This document shows, piece after piece, positions 41,150-49,296 of a DNA stretch of 64,000 nt (positions within the stretch are counted from its first letter, which is position 1; each line of letters opens with the position of its first letter). The position numbers were made by a program, and so were the translations under genes. The DNA is from Actinoplanes couchii. GTDB lineage: Bacteria; Actinomycetota; Actinomycetes; Mycobacteriales; Micromonosporaceae. A model generated the notes under the pieces. That model did not search any database, was not told the DNA's origin, and saw nothing but the letters and a program-made list of their open reading frames with translations. The DNA is taken from assembly GCF_016862075.1 (NCBI RefSeq), contig NZ_BOMG01000074.1, positions 1 through 64,000 of the forward strand. The letters are read 5' to 3'.

Positions 41150-42433
41150 CTACTTGATGACCTCGGACCAGCTCGCCTGCGACTTGGCCAGGGCCTCGTC
41201 GACGGTGGTCTTACCGGTCAGCACCAGCTGCAGCTGCTCGTCGAAGCTGCGCATCAGCTCCTCGGACTTCGGCAGGCCGACGAACTCGTTCGCCGGGGTG
41301 CCCGCCTGGTAGATCTCGAAGGCCTTCTCGAACAGCGGGTCGGAGTTGCTGAAGTCCGGCTTGGCGTTCTTGTTGCCGGGGAACCCGTTCGCGATGGTGG
41401 CCAGGTTCGCGTTGGTCTTCTGGTCCATCAGGTACGACACGAACTTGAAGGCCTCGGCCTTGTGCTCGGTAGAGTCGGAGATGCCGATGCCCCAGGAGGC
41501 GTACGGGATACCACGCTTGCCGGAGTAGCCGTCCACCGCGGGCAGCGCCGCGACCTCGAAGTTCAGGTCCGGCTTGCCCTCCTTGATCAGGTTGATGTGC
41601 GCCAGCGAGTCGATCATCATGCCGACCTGCCCGTTGGTGAACTTCTCGACCTTGTCCTGCTCCTTCATGGTGAGCGCGCCGGGAGCGATCACGCCGGCGT
41701 CGTTCAGGCTCTTCACGTACTCGACGGTGGCCTTGACCTCGGGGCTGGTCAGGTTCGGTTTGCCGTCGGCGAGCATGCTGCCGCCGGAGGCCCACAGCCA
41801 GGACATCACGTCGTTCTGGATCCCGTTCGGGACCGCGGTGTCGAGCGGGAGGGCCCAGCCCTTCACGTCGGAGCCGGTCGCGGTGATCTTCTTGGCGGCG
41901 TCGGAGAACTCGGTGCGCGTGGTCGGCACCGCGGCGACTCCCGCTTTTGTCAGCAGGTCCTTGTTGACGAAGAGCGGGTAGACGAAGTTGACGACGGGAA
42001 CCATGTAGGTCTTGCCGTCGAGCTGAATCTGGCTCGCGAGCTGACTCTGGTCGTAGCCGGCCTCGGTCATCAGCGCGGACATGTCAGCGATGGCGCCCTG
42101 TTTGGCGAAGTCGTTGACCCAGGCGCCGTCCAGTCCCACCACGTCCGGCAGGGTCTTGGAGGCAGCACCGGTGACGAGCTGCTGCTTGGTCGACGCGTAC
42201 GGCGCGCTCAGCAGTTTGATCTTGATGTTGGGGTTCGCGGTGGTGAAGTCGTTGATTATCTCGTCGAAATCTCCGGCGGGGAGTTCCGCTCCCCACCACT
42301 GGGCGAATTCGAGGGTGACGGTGCCGTCCGAGCTCTCGTCGCTCGATCCGCCGCACGCGGCCATCGATCCGACCAGAGTTGCCGCTGCCAGTGCCGCCAT
42401 CAGCTTCTTCAGCCGGGTGGAACGAACTGCCAT
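41150..42433 (-). CDS. Sugar ABC transporter substrate-binding lipoprotein
   Basis: 427 residues, family 1 solute-binding protein. The signal peptide ends at lipobox GSMAAC (about residue 27), followed by a Ser/Asp-rich linker. The family body starts TVTLEFAQWWGAELP. It is the first gene of a six-gene operon: binding protein, two permeases, aldolase, sugar kinase and ManA. There is no ATPase gene, so a shared ATPase is likely. The sugar is unknown; a mannose- or fructose-type hexose would fit the enzymes. A DeoR-family regulator is divergent, 300 bp away. Confidence 0.9.
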   Translation of the reverse strand: MAVRSTRLKKLMAALAAATLVGSMAACGGSSDESSDGTVTLEFAQWWGAELPAGDFDEIINDFTTANPNIKIKLLSAPYASTKQQLVTGAASKTLPDVVGLDGAWVNDFAKQGAIADMSALMTEAGYDQSQLASQIQLDGKTYMVPVVNFVYPLFVNKDLLTKAGVAAVPTTRTEFSDAAKKITATGSDVKGWALPLDTAVPNGIQNDVMSWLWASGGSMLADGKPNLTSPEVKATVEYVKSLNDAGVIAPGALTMKEQDKVEKFTNGQVGMMIDSLAHINLIKEGKPDLNFEVAALPAVDGYSGKRGIPYASWGIGISDSTEHKAEAFKFVSYLMDQKTNANLATIANGFPGNKNAKPDFSNSDPLFEKAFEIYQAGTPANEFVGLPKSEELMRSFDEQLQLVLTGKTTVDEALAKSQASWSEVIK

Positions 42434-42485
42434 GGCCAGCTCCTTCTATATCTAAGTCTTTCTGTTCTTTGCTGTGGTGTCGGCC

Positions 42486-42515
42486 ACGTTAGCAGCGTGT
42501 TACCGGCGTAAACAA
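42486..42515 (-). promoter_or_regulatory. Candidate promoter of the sugar operon
   Basis: On the minus strand TTGTTT (42510-42515) and TAACGT (42486-42491) are spaced by 18 bp and resemble -35 and -10 boxes of a housekeeping promoter. The start would be about 40 bp before the binding-protein ATG. ACTGC words at 42523-42527 and 42533-42537, spaced 10 bp, lie just upstream. Confidence 0.45.
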
Positions 42516-42637
42516 GAGAAGAACTGCAAAAAACTGCGGACTACCGCATACTACGGCGGCAGGGGTCCGGAAGCGGGGTTCCCTGTAGGGCCATCATCCT
42601 GCAAGATGTGCCGCCTGCACCGCTATCCACCAGGCAT

Positions 42638-42694
42638 TTGCTGCAACTTGCGGTTCCTTGCAGCTTTGTGCGAGTAGTGTGCGTATCGTGTGCG
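42638..42694 (+). promoter_or_regulatory. Helically phased TTGC/GTGCG direct repeats (DeoR operator candidate)
   Basis: TTGC occurs at 42638, 42648 and 42658, and GTGCG at 42668, 42679 and 42690, so a TGC core recurs every 10-11 bp on one strand. The right part overlaps the expected -35 region of the DeoR gene; its likely -10 is CATACT at 42704-42709. DeoR-family proteins bind direct repeats, so this is a candidate autoregulatory operator. It also lies upstream of the divergent sugar operon. Confidence 0.55.
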
Positions 42695-42733
42695 AAGTTG
42701 TGGCATACTGCCGCACTGACGAAGGAGGGAACC

Positions 42734-43561
42734 GTGGCCGTCGATAAAGACGAGCGTCAGCGTCACCTGCCCGCCGGGCGCAAGGCACAGTTGGCCGCGT
42801 TCGTCGCCGACGCCGGCCAGGTCACCGTGGCTGAGCTGGCCGAACGCTTCAAGGTCTCGATCGACACGGTGCGCCGCGACCTCGATCAGCTGGCCGCGGA
42901 CGGCGCTCTCGTGCGCACCTACGGCGGGGCCGTCAGCCTCTCCACCGCCTCCCGCACCGACCGCGCCGTCGATCAGCGGCTCGCGTTCATGGAGCAGGAA
43001 AAGGACAAGATCGGAACACTGGCCGCCGACCTGGTCCAGGACGCCTCGACCATCATGATCAACGGGGGTACGACGACGCTGGCCGCCGCCCGCCGGCTCG
43101 GGCAGCACCGCGACCTCACCATCGCCACCAACAACCTGCTGGTTCCGGGCGCGCTGCCGGTCACCGCCGTCCGGGACATCTACGTCTTCGGCGGCGCCGT
43201 CCGGCAACTCACCCTGGCCACCGTCGGGCCGGTCAGCTTCCGCACCGCCGGGGGCGCCGACCTCGACATCACCTGCGACCTGGCGCTGATCGGGGTCGGC
43301 GCGGTCGCGGCCGACGCCGGCTTCACCACCAGCAACATCGCCGAGGCCGCGATGATGCAGGAGATGATCTCGCGGGCCGCCCGGGTCGCGATACTGGCCG
43401 ACTCCTCGAAGTTCGACCGCCGGCTGTTCGCCCAGGTCAGCGAGCTGAGCGCGGCCGACTACCTGATCACCGACGCGGCACCGCCGCCGTCACTGCAGGA
43501 GGCCCTGGACGCGGCAGGCGTCGAGGTGATCACCCCGGCGCCGGTGCCCCGCCCGCGCTGA
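42734..43561 (+). CDS. DeoR/GlpR-family transcriptional regulator
   Basis: 275 residues from GTG 42734, preceded by GAAGGAGGG. The N-terminal DeoR winged helix (VTVAELAERFKVSIDTVRRD, then LVRTYGGA) is followed by the DeoRC sugar-phosphate sensing domain (TIMINGGTTTLAAARRL, LADSSKF). Such regulators respond to phosphorylated sugars. It is divergent from the hexose import operon and is its likely regulator. Direct repeats in the shared 300-bp region are candidate sites. Confidence 0.9.
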   Translation: MAVDKDERQRHLPAGRKAQLAAFVADAGQVTVAELAERFKVSIDTVRRDLDQLAADGALVRTYGGAVSLSTASRTDRAVDQRLAFMEQEKDKIGTLAADLVQDASTIMINGGTTTLAAARRLGQHRDLTIATNNLLVPGALPVTAVRDIYVFGGAVRQLTLATVGPVSFRTAGGADLDITCDLALIGVGAVAADAGFTTSNIAEAAMMQEMISRAARVAILADSSKFDRRLFAQVSELSAADYLITDAAPPPSLQEALDAAGVEVITPAPVPRPR

Positions 43562-43595
43562 CCCTCAGCCCGGGCGGCGCTCTGCCGATCGGGTC

Positions 43596-44378
43596 ATGGT
43601 GACGTCGTCGCGGAGACGCCGGGTCCGGGCATGGGCGTGGGCAACCGCGATCGTGATCGCTCTCGCCGTCGGCACCGCGGCGGCGATGCGGTTCTTCCGG
43701 CAGCCGCCACCCGCTGAGGTCGTGGTTGTCGACCCCGAACCCGTCGCCGTCGAGAAACCCGCGAGGCAGCCGGTCGGCCTTCTCGCTCTGGCGCTGGCCC
43801 TGACGGCGATCGCGGCCGCCATCGCCCTGGTCTTCACCCGGACTCCACCGGTCCCGGTGACCGCCCGCCCCGCACCCGCGCCCTCCCCGTCCGTCCGCCC
43901 GTTCCCGTCGCCGTCGTACCCCGCCGACCCGCCGTGCCGGATGACCGGCGAGCCACTGTCGTGGGAAGAGCAACCGTCCCTGCCACCCGAAGGCGTCATC
44001 CCACCGGGCGAACTCGGCTTCCCGGCCTGCTGGAGCGGCACCCCGGGCGAGACCGCGCTCCTCTCCAACGGCGGCCCGGGCCAGCTGGTCGAGGTGACCG
44101 CCACCCGGCTGCCGAAGAACGCGTTCCGCCTCCGCTTCACCTATCAGGGCATCGAGCCTTTCGGCCTGAACGTACGCCCGGTGGTCTGGGGTTCGTTCCG
44201 CCCCGGCGGCTGGCAACCGGCGACGGCGGCCCGTTTCCCCTGGCTGTGGCTGAGACCGGGCCGCGACGCAACCCGAACCGTCACCTTCGGCACCACGACC
44301 CGCGCCGCCCCGGTCCGGCTCCGGGTGAGCCTCGACCCGCAGGGCAACCTGGGCACCGCCGAGTGGGATCTACTGTGA
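43596..44378 (+). CDS. Hypothetical membrane protein, two N-terminal helices
   Basis: 260 residues, not recognised. An N-terminal basic stretch, a first helix (about 12-32), a Pro/Val/Glu-rich stretch, a second helix (about 60-82), a Pro/Ser-rich stalk (about 85-110) and an external domain of about 150 residues with two Cys. The domain has immunoglobulin-like beta sequence (LVEVTATRLPKNAFRLRFTY). It could be a cell-surface binding module. The kinase-like gene starts 4 bp after its stop, so they are probably co-transcribed. Confidence 0.7.
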   Translation: MVTSSRRRRVRAWAWATAIVIALAVGTAAAMRFFRQPPPAEVVVVDPEPVAVEKPARQPVGLLALALALTAIAAAIALVFTRTPPVPVTARPAPAPSPSVRPFPSPSYPADPPCRMTGEPLSWEEQPSLPPEGVIPPGELGFPACWSGTPGETALLSNGGPGQLVEVTATRLPKNAFRLRFTYQGIEPFGLNVRPVVWGSFRPGGWQPATAARFPWLWLRPGRDATRTVTFGTTTRAAPVRLRVSLDPQGNLGTAEWDLL

Positions 44379-44382
44379 ACCG

Positions 44383-45027
44383 ATGCCCGGACTACCGACG
44401 ACGGCGGCACTGGCCGCACACAGCGACCGCGACCTGCTGCATCTGGTGCAAGCCGCCACCCCCGACGGCACAGGTGTGGGCGGCGGCACCGCGACAGCCG
44501 ACGTCGACGGCGTGCCGGTCTTCCTCAAACGCATCCCGATCACCGACCGCGAGCTGGCCGCACCCCGCCACACCACAAACCTTTTCGATCTGCCGGTACG
44601 CCATCAGTACGGCATGTACCGCCTCCCCGTCCCCGCTTTCAACGCCTGGCGCGAACTGGCCGCGAACCAGATCGTGACCGAAGGCATCCTCGCCGGGGAG
44701 CCCGCACTGTTCCCGCTGCTGTACCACTGGCGGGTGCTCCCCGGCCGCCCACCGGTAGCCCCCGAACACCGGGACATCGACGCGGTGGTCGACCAGTTCG
44801 GCGGCGACCGCGCGATCCGGGCCAGGTTGGAGGCGCTGGCCGGCGCCACCGCGAGCCTGGTGCTGTTCCTGCAACACCTGCCCGCCGATGCCTCAGCCCT
44901 GCTGGCCGACCCGTCCGCCAACGCCGCGATCATCGCCCGGCACTCCCCCGCCGCCGAGCGGATGAACAGGTTCCACCACCGCCTGTACGACGGTGATCTG
45001 GACGCGACGTACTCACCTCTCGAGTAG
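44383..45027 (+). CDS. Protein kinase-like protein lacking the catalytic loop
   Basis: 214 residues. The N-terminal half resembles actinobacterial protein kinase-like proteins as I remember them: ADVDGVPVFLKRIPITDREL (likely nucleotide-binding Lys), NLFDLPVRHQYGM, NAWRELAANQI and FPLLYHWRVLPG. Those are usually near 330-350 residues with an HxD...N catalytic loop. Here the sequence runs straight from ALAGATASLVLFLQHLP to a C-terminal-like segment (RHSPAAERMNRFHHRL). I see no HxDxxxxN or DFG-like motif. The middle seems deleted with the frame kept, so it is either an inactive pseudokinase or a decaying gene. It overlaps the convergent TetR gene by 15 bp. Confidence 0.6.
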   Translation: MPGLPTTAALAAHSDRDLLHLVQAATPDGTGVGGGTATADVDGVPVFLKRIPITDRELAAPRHTTNLFDLPVRHQYGMYRLPVPAFNAWRELAANQIVTEGILAGEPALFPLLYHWRVLPGRPPVAPEHRDIDAVVDQFGGDRAIRARLEALAGATASLVLFLQHLPADASALLADPSANAAIIARHSPAAERMNRFHHRLYDGDLDATYSPLE

Positions 45028-45759
45028 CCGCTCCAGCCCGTCGACGACCCGGTCCAGGCCGAACCGGAACGACCGCCCCGGATCGTCCACCGCGTCGTAC
45101 TCCGCCCCGGCGACCTGCCCGACCCGGCCGGAGATCGGGTAGGCGCCCGGCGGCATCACCCGTTCCAGCACCGGCGCGTTGATCGCCCACCAGTCGGCGT
45201 CCGAGATCCCGGACCGCTGGGCCGTGCGGCGGGTGTCCACCGAGGTCCGGGCGGCGCCCGCGGTGAAGCTGGTCAGCAGCGTGATCACCTGATCCATCTC
45301 CAGGTCGGTGAACCCGGCGCCCTCGATCGCGGACAGCTGCCATTCGTACAGATCGGAGCTGTTCGGCCCGATCCAGGGCCGGCTGTCCTCCACCTGCAGC
45401 AGCCACGGATGCCGATGGAACCGGTCCCACATCTCCAGCGCCACCCCGGTGAGCCGCCCGCGGAGCGCACCCTCGTGCGGCGGAAGCTCCCGCTCACCGG
45501 CCACCTCGTCAGCCATCAGACCGATCAGTTCCGAACGGCCCGGCACGTACGTGTAGATCGACATCAGCTTGAGCCCGAGCCGGTCGGCGACCTTGCGCAT
45601 CGAGAACGCCGGCAGCCCCTCGTCGTCGGCCACCACGATCGCCGCCCGGATCACCTCGTCCACGCTGAACCGCTGTTTGGGCCCGCGGGAGCCCTGTGGC
45701 GTGCCGAGGGTGCGCCGCCAGAGCAGCCCCAGCGTGCGGTCGATGTCGTCGTTCGGCAT
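45013..45759 (-). CDS. TetR-family regulator with TetR_C-type domain
   Basis: 248 residues. An N-terminal DNA-binding domain (FSVDEVIRAAIVVADDEGLP, then MRKVADRLGLKLMSIYTYV) and the classic TetR C-terminal regulatory domain (HPWLLQVEDSRPWIGPNSSD). It lies divergent from the DUF5701 gene over an 82-bp gap with a TetR-like operator, so it probably represses itself and that gene. Ligand unknown. Confidence 0.87.
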   Translation of the reverse strand: MPNDDIDRTLGLLWRRTLGTPQGSRGPKQRFSVDEVIRAAIVVADDEGLPAFSMRKVADRLGLKLMSIYTYVPGRSELIGLMADEVAGERELPPHEGALRGRLTGVALEMWDRFHRHPWLLQVEDSRPWIGPNSSDLYEWQLSAIEGAGFTDLEMDQVITLLTSFTAGAARTSVDTRRTAQRSGISDADWWAINAPVLERVMPPGAYPISGRVGQVAGAEYDAVDDPGRSFRFGLDRVVDGLERLLER

Positions 45760-45769
45760 TTCAAGACAA

Positions 45770-45785
45770 TACCCCGTTGGGTGTA
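45770..45785. promoter_or_regulatory. TetR operator candidate between TetR and DUF5701
   Basis: TACCCCGTTGGGTGTA has perfect arms TACnCC and GGnGTA, a pattern common for TetR_C-type regulators. It lies 11 bp from the TetR start and 57 bp from the DUF5701 start. A direct repeat TTTCAAGAC flanks it at 45759-45767 and 45791-45799. Confidence 0.5.
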
Positions 45786-45841
45786 CGGTGTTTCAAGACG
45801 CCTTTTCCGTACGCCACACGGAGTTACAGTGGGAGCCGCAG

Positions 45842-46459
45842 ATGACTCTGATCCAACAGCTGAATCGCCTGCTGGAGATCGGTTTGGCCGACGTCACCGG
45901 CCGCACCCCGGCAGAGCTGACCGCCTGCACGGCCGACCTGCCCGACACCCCCGGCGGCGTGCTGGTGGTGCACCCGGCACTGGCCACCGCACACCAGCTG
46001 GCGCCACTGCTGTCCCGCAGCGGCAAGCCCGGTTTTGTGGTCGAGGACATGACCGACCTGGATCAGTTCCAGCCGATCACCGGGGTGGACGTACCGCAGA
46101 ATCCGCTCTATCTGATCACCGAACCGGACCGCGGCGACGACATGCGCAACTGGAGCCCCGACGAGGCCCTGCCGGCGATCCGCGACCGGGGCCGCACCCC
46201 GCTGACCATCCACGAGGGCATCAGCTGGCTGCTGCAGAACCCGACGATCCTGGAACCCAACCACTGCTTCATGACCATCGCGTCCCGCAAACCGTCCGAC
46301 GCCCGCACCCCCGCCCTGTGGATCAGCGGCGGCACCGGCCGGGACGGCAAGGAGAACCGAGGAGCCCCCAAGGTCGGCTGGTGCTGGGCCGGCAACCGCC
46401 ACACCTGGCTCGGCTTCGCCTCCACCACCCAGCGCATCGATCATCGCCCTCAGGGGTGA
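45842..46459 (+). CDS. DUF5701 family protein
   Basis: 205 residues from ATG 45842, preceded by GGGAG. It matches the DUF5701 family of actinobacteria in the conserved phrases VVEDMTDLDQFQPI, DRGDDMRNWSPDEALPAI, EPNHCFMTIASR and KVGWCWAGNRHTWLGFAS. No catalytic function is known. It is soluble and has no signal peptide. The divergent TetR gene is its probable regulator, and the convergent BetI-type TetR gene ends 5 bp away. Confidence 0.82.
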   Translation: MTLIQQLNRLLEIGLADVTGRTPAELTACTADLPDTPGGVLVVHPALATAHQLAPLLSRSGKPGFVVEDMTDLDQFQPITGVDVPQNPLYLITEPDRGDDMRNWSPDEALPAIRDRGRTPLTIHEGISWLLQNPTILEPNHCFMTIASRKPSDARTPALWISGGTGRDGKENRGAPKVGWCWAGNRHTWLGFASTTQRIDHRPQG

Positions 46460-46463
46460 CCGG

Positions 46464-47033
46464 TCAGGCGCCGGCGAGGGCTATCTCCTCGCAGCGGGTC
46501 ACCGTGCGCTGGATGGACGGGGTGTCCAAGCCGAGCAGGGCGGTCAGCCACAGGCCGTTCTGGGTCACGTCGACGTCGGCGGCCCGGCGGTTCGCCTCGG
46601 TGATCGGGATGCCGGGGCGGGCCGCCCGGATCAGGGCGGACAGTTCGGCGCGGTAGTGGGACTGGGCCCGGGTGTTGATCTCCGCGTAGTCGGGGTGGGC
46701 GGACGCCAGGGCCCAGAGCTGCAACCGCAGCGACAGGTAGGCCGGGGTCAGGAATTCCGGGGCGGCGATCCGGCGCAGCGCCGCGACCAGGCGTTCCTCG
46801 GGCGGCAGTTCGGGGTCGGCGGTGACCAGGGCCAGGTCCTGGGCCTCGATGCGTTCCAGGGCGGCCCGGATCAGCCCCACCTTGTCGCCGTAGTAGTAGT
46901 TGACCAGGCCCTGGGCGACGTCGGCCCGGGTGGCCACGGCCCGGATGCTGACCCCGGAGATGCCGTTCTCGGCGAGCAGCGCCAGGACGGCGTCCAGGAT
47001 CCGACTTCCACGACCGTCATCCACCCGGCACAT
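46464..47033 (-). CDS. BetI-type TetR regulator of the Rieske oxygenase
   Basis: 189 residues from ATG 47033 (MCRVDDGRGSRILDAVLALL); a longer frame adds an unconserved N-terminus. The helix-turn-helix (VSIRAVATRADVAQGLVNYY) and the BetI-like C-terminal domain (EFLTPAYLSLRLQLWALASA) are clear. BetI regulators sense choline or related amines. It is divergent from a glycine-betaine/carnitine-type Rieske oxygenase, and a 20-bp palindrome lies between the two starts. Control of the oxygenase by a quaternary amine is therefore likely. Confidence 0.85.
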   Translation of the reverse strand: MCRVDDGRGSRILDAVLALLAENGISGVSIRAVATRADVAQGLVNYYYGDKVGLIRAALERIEAQDLALVTADPELPPEERLVAALRRIAAPEFLTPAYLSLRLQLWALASAHPDYAEINTRAQSHYRAELSALIRAARPGIPITEANRRAADVDVTQNGLWLTALLGLDTPSIQRTVTRCEEIALAGA

Positions 47034-47039
47034 CCTAGT

Positions 47040-47059
47040 GTTTGAACGATCGTACAAAC
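47040..47059. promoter_or_regulatory. TetR palindrome overlapping the Rieske oxygenase promoter
   Basis: GTTTGAACGATCGTACAAAC is palindromic at 18 of 20 positions around GATC. It contains TTGAAC (47042-47047), which is the -35 for the -10 box TATGTT (47065-47070) with a 17-bp spacer. The regulator start lies 7 bp to the left. A bound TetR dimer would block both genes. Confidence 0.75.
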
Positions 47060-47077
47060 TCATCTATGTTGATCGGT

Positions 47078-48223
47078 ATGGATGTCGAAGCGATCGCGGC
47101 AGGTTACGACCCCGACCCGGCACGATCGATGTCCCTACGGTCCGAGGCCTATGTCGATCCGCGGTGGCTCGCGCTGGAACAGAAGGCGATCTTCAGCCGC
47201 ACCTGGCAGTGGGTCTGTCACGTGGAGAAACTCCGGCAGCCGGGCAGCTACCTCGCGACGACCGTCGGCGGGATGCCGATCGCCGTGGTCCGGGACAGGG
47301 TGGGTGTGCTGCGCGCGTTCTGGAACGTGTGCAAGCACCGCGCCCACGAGCTGCTCAGCGGCGAGGGCACCACGGGCACCATCGTGTGCCCGTACCACGC
47401 CTGGGTCTATGACCTGGATGGGAAGTTGCGCAACGCCCGGCTGGCGAAGTTCGACAAGAGCGGCATCTGCCTGGACCGGATCCAGGTCGAGGAGTTCGGT
47501 GGGTTCGTCTACGTCAACCTGGATCCGGGCGCGAAGCCGCTGATCGAGCAGGCTCCCGACCTGGCCGCCGAGATCGAGCGCTGGGCGCCGGACGTCGCCG
47601 GGCTGACGCACGCGAAACGGCTCACCTACGACATCCGGTCCAACTGGAAGAACGTCGTCGACAACTTCCTGGAGTGCTACCACTGCCACATCGCGCACCG
47701 GGAGTTCGTCGCGCTCGTCGACATGAGCACCTACCAGGTGCGCACGCACGGGATCTGGTCCAGTCATTTCGCCGAGGCGGGCAAGGCCGACAATCCGGCG
47801 TACGACGTGACCGGCGCGTCCGTGACCGAGCACGCCGTGTGGTGGCTGTGGCCGAACACCTGCCTGCTGCGCTACCCCGGCCGCGGCAACTTCATGGTGC
47901 TGCAGATCCTGCCGGACGGCCCCGACCGCACCCGGGAGACCTGGGACTTCTGGTTCGAGACACCCGAGCTGGAGCCCGCCGAGGTGGAGGCGGTCAAATA
48001 CATCGACGAGGTGCTACAGCAGCAGGACATCACCATCGTCGAGAGTGTCCAGCGCGGCATGTCGACCCCGGCGTTCGACCAGGGCCGGATCGTCCACGAC
48101 CCGGACGAGTCCGGTCTCTCCGAGCACGGGGTGCACCATTTCCACGGCCTGGTTCTGGAGGCGTACCAGCGCGCGGTGGCTCTCGGTGCCGGGCGTGGCG
48201 GTGTGCACGACCAGGGCCTGTGA
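47078..48223 (+). CDS. Rieske non-heme iron oxygenase alpha subunit, GbcA/CntA-like
   Basis: 381 residues from ATG 47078. The -10 box TATGTT ends 7 bp upstream, so the transcript is probably leaderless; ATG 47066 inside that box is rejected. The Rieske domain has CKHRAHEL and CPYHAWVYDLDG (2 Cys, 2 His). The mononuclear iron site is NFLECYHCHIAHREF (His pair) with a later Asp. Sequence phrases match the glycine betaine/carnitine/choline mono-oxygenase group. A reductase partner is not in the window. Expected role: oxidative demethylation or cleavage of a quaternary amine. Regulated by the divergent BetI-type TetR. Confidence 0.85.
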   Translation: MDVEAIAAGYDPDPARSMSLRSEAYVDPRWLALEQKAIFSRTWQWVCHVEKLRQPGSYLATTVGGMPIAVVRDRVGVLRAFWNVCKHRAHELLSGEGTTGTIVCPYHAWVYDLDGKLRNARLAKFDKSGICLDRIQVEEFGGFVYVNLDPGAKPLIEQAPDLAAEIERWAPDVAGLTHAKRLTYDIRSNWKNVVDNFLECYHCHIAHREFVALVDMSTYQVRTHGIWSSHFAEAGKADNPAYDVTGASVTEHAVWWLWPNTCLLRYPGRGNFMVLQILPDGPDRTRETWDFWFETPELEPAEVEAVKYIDEVLQQQDITIVESVQRGMSTPAFDQGRIVHDPDESGLSEHGVHHFHGLVLEAYQRAVALGAGRGGVHDQGL

Positions 48224-48561
48224 CTGATCCCCGACGTTGTTCACCACCGTCGCGGCCGCGTCGCCGAGACCGTCGAGGATGCGCCGCATGCCGGGTTGAC
48301 GTGGCCGGCGTGCGACCGGCCGGGCGGGGTGCCCGACAGCTTCGCGACGTCCTCCCGGCGCAGTCCGCGGTGCGCCGGCGCGGGCCCCGCGGCAGCCCGG
48401 CCGATGGCCTCCGAACAGCACCGGGAGAAGGTCGGCGGGTACCTCCGGCGGGCGGTCGAGGCTGGCCTGACACCGGTCCTCGGCAGTCCGGTAACGGGCG
48501 GGAGTTCGGGCGGCCCGGCCTCGAGGAGTTCCTCGAGACCAAGGCCGTCCAACTCTGATCG
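48224..48561. pseudogene. Possible gene remnant between oxygenase and NmrA-like gene
   Basis: This 338-bp stretch has no intact gene. Two plus-strand frames contain coding-like pieces: ASEQHREKVGGYLRRAVEAG at about 48400-48460 and FGRPGLEEFLETKAVQL ending at the TGA at 48556-48558. They are in different frames, so a frameshift would be needed to join them. I do not recognise the family. It may be the 3' part of a decayed gene, or chance frames in GC-rich DNA. Confidence 0.3.
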
Positions 48562-49290
48562 TTACCGGTCAGCCAGCCAGTCCTCGAAGGTCTGGGTGCC
48601 GCGCGGGCCGTCCCCGGTCGGCAGGAGGCCGCCACCGCTCATGCCGCCGGGGAAGTACACCGGCAGGACCGGCCGTCGCGGCGCGCGCCCGGCGGCCATC
48701 AGACGGCGGGCCATGTCCGGCAGCGATTCCACCCGGGGGCCGGCGAGTTCCAGGATCGCGGTGTGCGGCTCCCCGGCGGCCAGCGTGGCCAGCAACGCGG
48801 CCACCTCGCGTACCGCAACCGGTTGGATCTTGCCGGACGGGACCGCCGCGACCGGGCCGGGAACCCGGTCCAGCGTCTGACCGGCGAATTCGTGGAACTG
48901 GGTGGCGCGCAGGATCGTCCACGGCACCGCACCGGCCCGGACGATCTCCTCCTGCCGCAGCTTGCCGGTGTAGTAGCCGAGCTTCACCCGGTCCACCCCG
49001 ACGATCGACAGGCTGACCAGGTGCCGGACCCCGGCACGCTGCGCGGCGTCGGCCAGGTGCCGGCCGGCCTGATCGAAATACGACACCGCGACCGCTTTGC
49101 TCATGGTCGTGACGTTGCTCGCGTCGACCACCGCGCCGGCGCCGGCCAGCGCCGCGTCCAGCCCGGTGCCGGTGGTCAGGTCGACGCCGGTGGCCCGGGA
49201 CAGCGGCACCGGCGTGTGCCCGTCCGCTTCCAGGGCCTGCACCACCAGCCGCCCGGTCAGTCCCGTGCCACCGGCAACCGCGATCCTCAT
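48562..49290 (-). CDS. NmrA-like NAD(P)-binding protein
   Basis: 242 residues from ATG 49290 (MRIAVAGGTGLTGRLVVQAL); an in-frame GTG at 49302 lies inside an inverted repeat. The Rossmann motif GGTGLTG is at residues 7-13. The rest matches atypical SDR/NmrA proteins (ASNVTTMSKAV, KLRQEEIVRAGAVPWTILRA). These bind NAD(P) as redox sensors or act as quinone reductases. Catalytic Tyr/Lys are not evident. A 12-bp perfect inverted repeat sits directly upstream, overlapping its ribosome site. Confidence 0.83.
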   Translation of the reverse strand: MRIAVAGGTGLTGRLVVQALEADGHTPVPLSRATGVDLTTGTGLDAALAGAGAVVDASNVTTMSKAVAVSYFDQAGRHLADAAQRAGVRHLVSLSIVGVDRVKLGYYTGKLRQEEIVRAGAVPWTILRATQFHEFAGQTLDRVPGPVAAVPSGKIQPVAVREVAALLATLAAGEPHTAILELAGPRVESLPDMARRLMAAGRAPRRPVLPVYFPGGMSGGGLLPTGDGPRGTQTFEDWLADR

Positions 49291-49296
49291 GGTCGT

